Shown piece by piece: positions 57,301 to 64,000 of a DNA stretch of 64,000 bases. The stretch is taken from contig BEXV01002019.1 of assembly GCA_003118195.1 (NCBI GenBank), positions 12,834-76,833 of the forward strand. The letters run 5' to 3'. Numbering within the stretch: the stretch's first letter is position 1; each line of letters begins with the position of its first letter. The stretch is from Hemicentrotus pulcherrimus (lineage: Eukaryota; Echinodermata; Echinoidea; Camarodonta; Strongylocentrotidae). The notes under the pieces were generated by a model that ran no database searches, had not been told where the DNA came from, and saw only the letters and a program-made list of their open reading frames with translations. The position numbers and the translations under genes are program-made.

Positions 57301-60300
57301 TTTGCACCATTAACATGTATTAATTAAAATAAAGAGGGTAATTAGATGATGTCAGTGGTAAATAAATGATTTCAACTTGAACAATACAAATTTATCGACC
57401 TATGTAGACAGCGCGAACGCAAAGACTTTCAAAACAACAACAAAATGAGTCAATCTTAATAGCCTTGAAAGTCACCTTTTGCAATGTACAAGAAATTTGC
57501 CCCTGAACTCATTCATTGTTTTGAAAGACTTTGCGATCATGCTCCGAATAAGTACAATACCTTCATGAACCACGGATATCTGCCCACGGTGCCCACTTTG
57601 CCGTCGATGTTGATGAAACCGAAGTTCCCCTCGGTGGCAGCATAAATCTCGAAGATCTTGCCAACTTGAAAGCGCTCTTGAAATTCACGCCAAATCTCCG
57701 GACCCAAACCGTTGCCCTGGGATACCCGGATCTTACGCGGGTAAACCCCGTCGTCTGGATTCTGCCAACAGAGAAAGGTCCAAGCAATTGAAATATGATG
57801 GCTTGAGAAAGATATTCATTGCAAAATGGAGCATTTGGAAAAGGGGCTATTTTTTGCATAAACATACGAGGCGGCAAAAAGGGAGGGGGTGCGGGGTTGC
57901 AACTGCCAGAAGTTTGGAAATATATTTACTAGTATTCGGACACGAGGTAATATTTCTACCTTATCCAGTATATATATATATAAATGAAAATGTGCATAAA
58001 CAAGCTATAAAATGGATAATGGATATACAGGTTTATCGACAACAATGGATGTCATAACAACGAGTCGAATTTAGAAGCTGGAAATGTATTATTCCACCCC
58101 GANCAATGAATTGAGAACTCATACTGTATTTATCCATCTATCAAGATTTATCACACTATTCTGATATAATTTAATTAATATTTCCATTTTCGCCAAATAT
58201 AATAATCACCGATTTTAATCAGTGTCACCATGCCCTCAAAATGAACCAAGTAGTTTTCCACTATTTTACCTTAGGCTGGGCGAGAAGATATCGACACAGC
58301 TCACCGATATAATGGAATCCCGTAGCTCTATATTTTCTTATATCATCCCAAAAACGTGATGCAGAAAACTTCCTTGCAATGGCAACGGTTCCTCCTGGAA
58401 GATTAAGAAAAGGAAATATAGGGTGGCGTGTGATATGATTTGCAGAATAAACAGAAACGAAATTGGAAATGTACTTTTTAGAAAGTATATTTATTATTAT
58501 AGTTCTATAAGCGTCAATCCTAGACAAATATTTTGCTCTTATTTGGGGGAAACACAACTGACGCTAACTTTTAATTAGTCAACATTCCTTAAACAAGTGA
58601 GCATAAGTGCTACTAACATTTCATCTTTTCTGAATTCAAATTGCGTACTTTGAATTAGGTTTTCAAGAGGCACCCTTATCAAACCAGATTCCAAGGTTGC
58701 CGAAGCACGTTTCGTATAATGTGTAGTCCAAATGGCAAGGTAATCAAGTATTGCCTTACCAAAGGGCACTCGCGCATTGACAGAGTTTCGAACCCTGAAC
58801 CTACCAGTTCCAAGACCACAACCACTGAACCACCACGCTTCTTAATCATCACTTACCGTAATACCGTATCGAAAAGGTGCCCTGAAGCAGAGCGGCAGAG
58901 TGGTACATTGACAGAGTTTCGAACCCTGAACCTACCAGTTCGAAGACCACAACCACCGAACCACCACTCTTCTTATTGAATCATCACTTACCGTAATACC
59001 ATATTGAGAAGATTCCCTGAAGCAGAGCGGCAGAGTGGTACATTGGTAGAGCGATGTAATACACATCATCCGGAGTTAGGTAGGAGAAGAAGTGGAGGTA
59101 GGTCGCTCGGATGATTTTCCGATGGAGAACGTTCACTGGCTTCGGCATTCCTGATGAGATAATTGGATTTATGAGAGGATGGGGAGGGGTGAGATGGGAG
59201 GAATACAGAAGAAGTATAGGTGTAATAACAGATAGAGAGAAATATCAGCATTAAGAAGAAAACGAATCTATAGCAATTAAAAGATATAAGAAAAATAAAC
59301 GATTGATTTTATTTATTTATTTCATCTTTATCCGCAGGGCCCTTGTTACACAAGCATTTTTTTTTGAAAGGGCACGATGTTGAAAACAAATCTTTCAAAT
59401 AAAAATGAATTAACAAATGAAACTCCCAAGCTCTAGCTAATATGAAATACAGTTCAAGCTATCATTTTAAGACTGGTTTCTAACTATTTTTTTAATTTCC
59501 TTTAATGCACACCTAACGTATATACATTGAGAGATTTTATTCGTTAAGGCAACTCCTACAACGACTTACGGCTGAAGAGCATCTAGACTTTTCTTCAACG
59601 GATAATTGGATTTCTTAATTTTGTTACGATACCAAAGCAAGAAAGGAAAATATTCTATGATAATTGATAAACCAGATGATATAATAAATGATGCCCTTTG
59701 TGGAGTTCATTGTAGATCATATTATTGCTTCTCTCTAATCTCTCTAAAAATATTCAAACATACCTGTTGTCCCCGACGTAAAGATGAAGATAGCCATGTC
59801 AGTGAGCTTGTGAGCATCCCTTGAATAAGGTTGACCTGAGAGCTTCGATGTTTCCATGGTAACCACATCCGATAAGACAGTGGGGTCCGCCATCTTGGTA
59901 TCATTGATCATCCAGGCTTCGATGTCCAGATCGATGAGCTCGGGGAGGATTTCTTTGATCAAGGGCCATAGATCTACCGAATCAAGAATCATAAGGTCGG
60001 GTTACATTCAGCACAATATGTGAATAGCATAATCTACTTTACTGGAGTTTTAAAATCACAGTTAAATAATGTGGAAACATAATTTGCTTTTATGTGGTGC
60101 AGTTGGGTTGTTTGGAAATGACTGGTCAAAGGTACATGATCTTTAAAAGGAGAAGGAGTAACACAGTTCACCACTCTGGAAGGAATGGAAAATTTTATCT
60201 TGAGATCAAGAAATTAGTCTTGAGAGCGGAGTATATTTTTTAGTTATTGTAAACCGACTGGAGACTTGTTCAATTAATTTTCAATGACTTTCATTCCGAG

Positions 60301-61614
60301 TTATCTAGGCTGTTATCTTTTATGTTTAGATTACATTACAGCGTTAATTAGTTTTTATTACATACATTATATAAATAAATTAAAGATTTAGAGATCACTC
60401 TGCTAAATTCAGCGCTCAAAATAAACGAGGGCGATGGGCGATTCGCCCCCGTGAGCTACATAATCGCCTCCGTCGGGTTGCTCACGGGGGCGATTGCAAA
60501 ATTAGAAATCGTGGACGATTCTCTGCATTGGGTCAACCCCTCCCCCCCCCTTAATTAGCAAAAAGCTGGCGCCCCTGGATAAAGTTTTAAAGTAAAGGAA
60601 GAATGTGAAGGTTGCTCCGAAATATTAAATGAGGAGGAGATAATGTGCAGAACGGGATGAAATCAAGAAAATGTCATCAGGGGATGATGTAACTTGTAAA
60701 TTTGTAAAAGGGAAAATGCTGACTTGAATAAAATGATAATGATGAAATAGCAAAGAATTGAGGAGTATCATGGGTACCAATTCAATGGAAATTTGAATTT
60801 AAAAAAGCCCCCGTCAGTCCTAAAAGAGCCTCCGTAAGAAGGCTGAATGGGGGTCTTTTTTTTTGTTGGAACAGCCCCCGTGGACAAAAAAATAATTTGA
60901 GCCCTGCTGCTTATTTATAATCGCCTTTGTTATTTAGAAACCTCTCCCAAACTCTTTTTTTCCCCTTCAAAACAAAACAACCAACATGGCGTTCTCACCG
61001 GCCCCAAAGATGATTTTCTTAGCCTCGCTAACCCGCAAGCAATGCAGAAGGGCGGCTGATTTGAGATTGGTGTTCAGAAGACTCGCTACAATCCCCGCCT
61101 TCATCAGCCCCATGCATGTCCAGGCAAACTCTGGACCATTTTGAAGCAAGAGGCATATGGCCTCTCCTTTCTGAAGACTAGGATCGGTCTCCATCACCCA
61201 GCGGGCCACCCGATTGGCATAAACGTCGACTTCGGCGTAGGTGTATACCTTATCCTCGTACAGGATGCAAGGGTGTTCGGGTTGCTTGTGGACGTGGTTA
61301 TCAAAGACATCGAGGATAGTCTCCCCCGAGCTCATCTTGTTCTTGATGGAGAAATCCCATTTGACGAGCTTTATGAAGTAGAGCAAGTCGCTCCACCAGA
61401 TCGAGTAGTTGATACGGAGCCAGGCAAAGCAGGCGGCAAGGGTTACAGCAATGGTGATGAGCAGGAGATACACAATGTCATGTCCTGTGAAGTTTGGGTC
61501 TCCAACTTCTGCAGAACTTTTGTTGGATCGGATCCAGTAGTACCCTATAACTACAGAGAGCAATGCCGTGAGCAAAGCAGAACAACCGAGTCCCCCAAAC
61601 CCTGCGGAAACCAT
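53528..61614 (-). CDS. Very-long-chain acyl-CoA synthetase / fatty acid transport protein (664 aa, nine exons)
   Basis: SLC27A (FATP) family: activates long and very-long-chain fatty acids to acyl-CoA with ATP at ER/peroxisome membranes and helps uptake. Exons: 61614-60999, 59973-59764, 59150-58992, 58394-58270, 57761-57561, 55791-55698, 55134-54936, 54154-54057, 53820-53528 (1995 nt; family about 620-690 aa). The N-terminus has two hydrophobic segments (about 12-28 and 46-66, [19 protein letters not shown]). The AMP-binding signature [11 protein letters not shown] (about 269-279) is split by intron 2. Then come [54 protein letters not shown] and the FATP signature [14 protein letters not shown] (about 533-546). 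[16 protein letters not shown] near the C-terminus is also typical. It looks closest to SLC27A2/A6-type enzymes, but the exact orthologue is not certain. No peroxisomal SKL is present. The start is the only ATG before the first hydrophobic segment. Confidence 0.93.
54270..54432. repeat. CT-rich microsatellite (synthetase intron 7)
   Basis: Several CT runs lie in a pyrimidine tract about 115 bp upstream, on the minus strand, of exon 8. Confidence 0.9.
54628..54916. repeat. Tandem pair of palindromic repeat units (synthetase intron 7)
   Basis: Unit 1 (54628-54754) runs from GCTCGCTATTTATAAGGACC to GGTCCTTATGAATAGCGAG; unit 2 (54773-54916) from GCTCGCTATTTATAAGGGCC to GCGGTCCTTAAGTATATAGC. Each is a palindrome built from the short words ATAGCGGTCCTTATGAATAG and inverse, with AGTCCCG/TGTCCCG near the centre. 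The second unit ends about 20 bp from the donor of exon 7. Confidence 0.85.
56646..56862. repeat. GA-rich microsatellite (synthetase intron 5)
   Basis: An interrupted GAGA/CAGAGA tract. Ser/Leu-rich ORFs on the minus strand here are artefacts. Confidence 0.95.
58735..58836 (-). mobile_element. tRNA-derived SINE, copy 2 (synthetase intron 3)
   Basis: The minus strand reads GTGGTTCAGTGGTTGTGGTC (A-box-like), then GGTTCAGGGTTCGAAACTC (B-box-like), then GAGTGCCCTTTGGTAAGGC, matching the SINE at 21185-21304. Its 5' half is repeated at 58910-58976 through the local duplication. Confidence 0.75.
58846..58976 (-). repeat. Tandem duplicate of synthetase exon 3 end plus donor plus SINE head
   Basis: The last about 62 bases of exon 3 with its donor recur at 58846-58908. 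The copy reads [18 protein letters not shown], open in frame, against [18 protein letters not shown] in the exon. It keeps a perfect GTAAGTGATG donor but has no acceptor. The SINE head at 58910-58976 is a copy of 58779-58836. The unit is about 131-135 bp, and the junction shows the shared word CATTG. Confidence 0.88.
60409..60909. mobile_element. ~500-bp terminal-inverted-repeat DNA element, hAT-like ends (synthetase intron 1)
   Basis: Left CAGCGCTCAAAATAAACG and right TAATTTGAGCCCTG are inverted repeats. The same theme (CAGGGCTCAAA) is a common tip of hAT-type elements (family knowledge; assignment tentative). The inside has G/C-rich blocks (CGATTCGCCCCCGTGAGC; CAGCCCCCGTGGAC) that also pair. 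No transposase. Confidence 0.65.
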
Positions 61615-64000
61615 TGTTCCACAATGATTTGTATGAACTCTTTCCGTTATACACGACTATCAAACGAAATACATGTAATCCCGAAACCCTACCGAATATT
61701 ATAAATGAGAATGTATTCACTGTGAATACATTGAAGCTGGTAATCGGTCTTCAGTTATCTGAAGTACTTTGTGCTCAGATAAGAGCGGGGATTCACCATG
61801 CTTGACCTAATGACCTATAATAATGATCGACCTTTAGACATGTCAACATACAGAATGGGACTTCCGATTGCGTAATATTTACACCCCTCAACCACCTCTG
61901 TTTGCATCTTCATTTTGCTGTACACAATAACATTTAAATCATGGTAAGTTTCATCGCATCGAAGTGCAAAGGCTGAATTTTACGATTTACAATATTATCA
62001 GAACGGTTAAAAACGTGACGTAAACAACGTAACCAAACAAAATATTACGCATACGGGGAAACAACATACTATTATCATGTCATGTGACGCGTATTGACCA
62101 ATCACGATGCTTAAAATACTAGAGCCATTTTATAAACTATTATATTCAATACGTTTCAATGTTTTTATTTCTTTTTAGCTTGAAATTACATTATTTTCAG
62201 GCAATGTAACAGAAAACGTCGTTATCAACACTGACGCATATAATGCCTTATTACATTGAATTATTCTGAATATCAACAAAGCCATTTAATCACGTTTTGT
62301 TCATTGAGGTAGCATGGTGCGTTTTTTGATAAATCATTCCTATCGAGTAGGTCAAAATTATCTTAATAAGTACACAAACAACTACATGCATTATAGTGCG
62401 GGGAGGAGTGTCACTGTATTCTTTCAGTTAGAATATGGACAAATGTTAAAATGTACAAGTTAAACATTATGCCTCTGGATAACTCCAAAAATGTTTGGCA
62501 ATGGTAAATATCGATGAAATCTATAATAATATGGTGTATCATTACAAATTCAAATATTACAAGTCAACACAATACAAAATGAAGGTTATCTGCGTATTGA
62601 TAAATCAAGACCGTTATTTTGGAAGGACAATTTATTACGAGCACTAGCTTTGTGAACCTACCGCAAAATAAATACAGAAGCTGGACAAAATTTATGCCCC
62701 CGACCCCATTTTCTTTCTATCTCTCTCTCTCTGTCTCTGTCTCTCTCTCTCTATCCCTCTCTTTTTTCTTCTCTGTCTTTCTCCTCTCCTCTCTCTCTCT
62801 CTCTCTCTCTTTATCTCTCTCTCTCTTTCCTTTCTATTTCTAATATCAAAAAAACGCACCTGCCAAGGACGTACGATGGACTCTTGTGACGTTCTAGGCG
62901 TCTCCTTATTATTATTGTACCTGCACATTTACTTATTCTTTCCAGCATTTCAAGTTCAAGTGAAAACGGACACTCGCTACAAACAAAGTTGGTAAATACT
63001 CCGTGTATTCAAACCTTTAAATAGCTCAGCGTGATATATGGGGCTATTCAGAACTCGGTGGGTATAGAAATCCAATGCGAAGGTTGGACATAAAAACAAG
63101 TCATACAAAGAAGAAAGTTATGCGGTCATCAAATATTGATATAGTTAAATCTCTAGTGAAACGAATCGAAAATTTGCTAGATTGATATTTTCCTATCTCA
63201 ACATTGCTCGGAATTAGCCTTAGATAGGCCTTAAAGGTAAAGGCTAGTTATGGTCATGCGATTGCATTGCGAAAGAAACGTTGTGGAATCTATCAGAAAA
63301 AGTTGATCTTCTAGCATCTAGCATCTGCAAGGTTCTGGAATCATCAAAATGATAAGAAATTTGGCCCATTCCACGATTCTTCGTAAAGTTACAAGCACTA
63401 AACACAGAAAGATGTATATGGGACTACCCTATATCTCTAACAGACCATGAGATAAACACATTTACCAAATATATGAATTAGTAGGCGGTTTCCCGGCAAT
63501 TTTTTTATCATCATGACAGTCAAAACATATTCTTTCACATGATTGGTAATGAGATCTTCCTTTTCATTTTTTTGAAATTGGGGCGTTTCCAATACTGGTC
63601 TTTACCTTTAAGCATTTGTCGAGCCCTCTACCCCACCCAATATAATTGTATCCTACTACCACATGTATATTATAATTTCGTGTACTGGGATTGTTATTTT
63701 TCATATCTGCTTTGATCATGTTCATGTTTTTGTCTTACTTTAACAATTTGATATCTTTTGTTACTGTCATCTTCTAAATTCTTTTTTGCCCGTTCTCGGT
63801 TTGTTTTTGATGAATTATGGGGACAATAAACGAATTTGAATATGAAATCGTTTACCTTATCCTATCGAGCACATGTAAGATCACGCAAATGCCTACACGA
63901 ATATTGGGATACGAATGATATAGCTATAACATTATAACAGCTAAAGTTACAACAACGCTTTTCACACCTTTAAAGAAAAGGTTAAGTTCTGGGAAGAGGT
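61615..64000. other. Upstream region of the acyl-CoA synthetase gene
   Basis: It should hold the minus-strand promoter and 5' UTR of the synthetase. A TTTATAATA word on the minus strand lies about 85-95 bp before the ATG but is a weak TATA candidate. A CT microsatellite lies at 62717-62828. I see no other gene in this stretch up to the window edge. Confidence 0.5.
62717..62828. repeat. CT microsatellite
   Basis: CT runs broken by TGT and CCC; ORFs on both strands are low-complexity artefacts. Confidence 0.95.

Noticed and set aside
61141..61704. 187-aa plus-strand ORF
   Set aside because: Antisense shadow of synthetase exon 1; the minus frame has clear SLC27A homology.

Overview
The window is eukaryotic, AT-rich, intron-rich genomic DNA carrying four complete or near-complete multi-exon genes plus one gene cut by the window edge. 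Gene structure, deuterostome-like proteins, dense short hairpin transposons, tRNA-derived SINEs and many CT/GA runs suggest a marine invertebrate deuterostome, most likely an echinoderm such as a sea urchin. That assignment is an inference; no species can be read directly. Every splice model below was joined by hand from GT/AG sites and phases. NARS1 gives 1689 nt, BLM 4755 nt, the acyl-CoA synthetase 1995 nt and the minus-strand oxidoreductase 1305 nt, all multiples of three with no internal stop.

Layout: 0.2-1.2 kb holds a decayed LINE fragment. At 1.3-3.3 kb (+) are the last three exons of a sarcosine-oxidase-like FAD oxidoreductase. At 9.9-6.1 kb (-) is a complete paralogue with identical intron positions, so the two lie tail to tail. 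11.5-25.9 kb (+) is cytosolic asparaginyl-tRNA synthetase (NARS1, 20 exons). 51.1-31.2 kb (-) is the Bloom syndrome RecQ helicase (BLM, 23 exons), convergent with NARS1. 61.6-53.5 kb (-) is a very-long-chain acyl-CoA synthetase/fatty acid transport protein (SLC27A family, 9 exons). Two assembly gaps (214 and 866 N) and one single N occur.

The genes do not form one pathway: amine/amino-acid oxidation (two paralogues), translation, genome maintenance and lipid activation simply sit side by side. Their expression looks independent. Only the BLM 5' end shows recognisable promoter motifs (an E2F-like and an NRF1-like site).

The most unusual signal is structural. In NARS1, BLM (three places) and the SLC27A gene, short tandem duplications start inside an exon and end in the adjoining intron or flank, leaving decaying copies of splice junctions or of the BLM C-terminal coding segment. 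The introns also hold many fold-back elements whose ends resemble one another (a G-rich tip followed by TGTTTCA-like sequence), several copies of a terminal-inverted-repeat MITE, and SINEs. No CRISPR, operon or prokaryote-like system is present.
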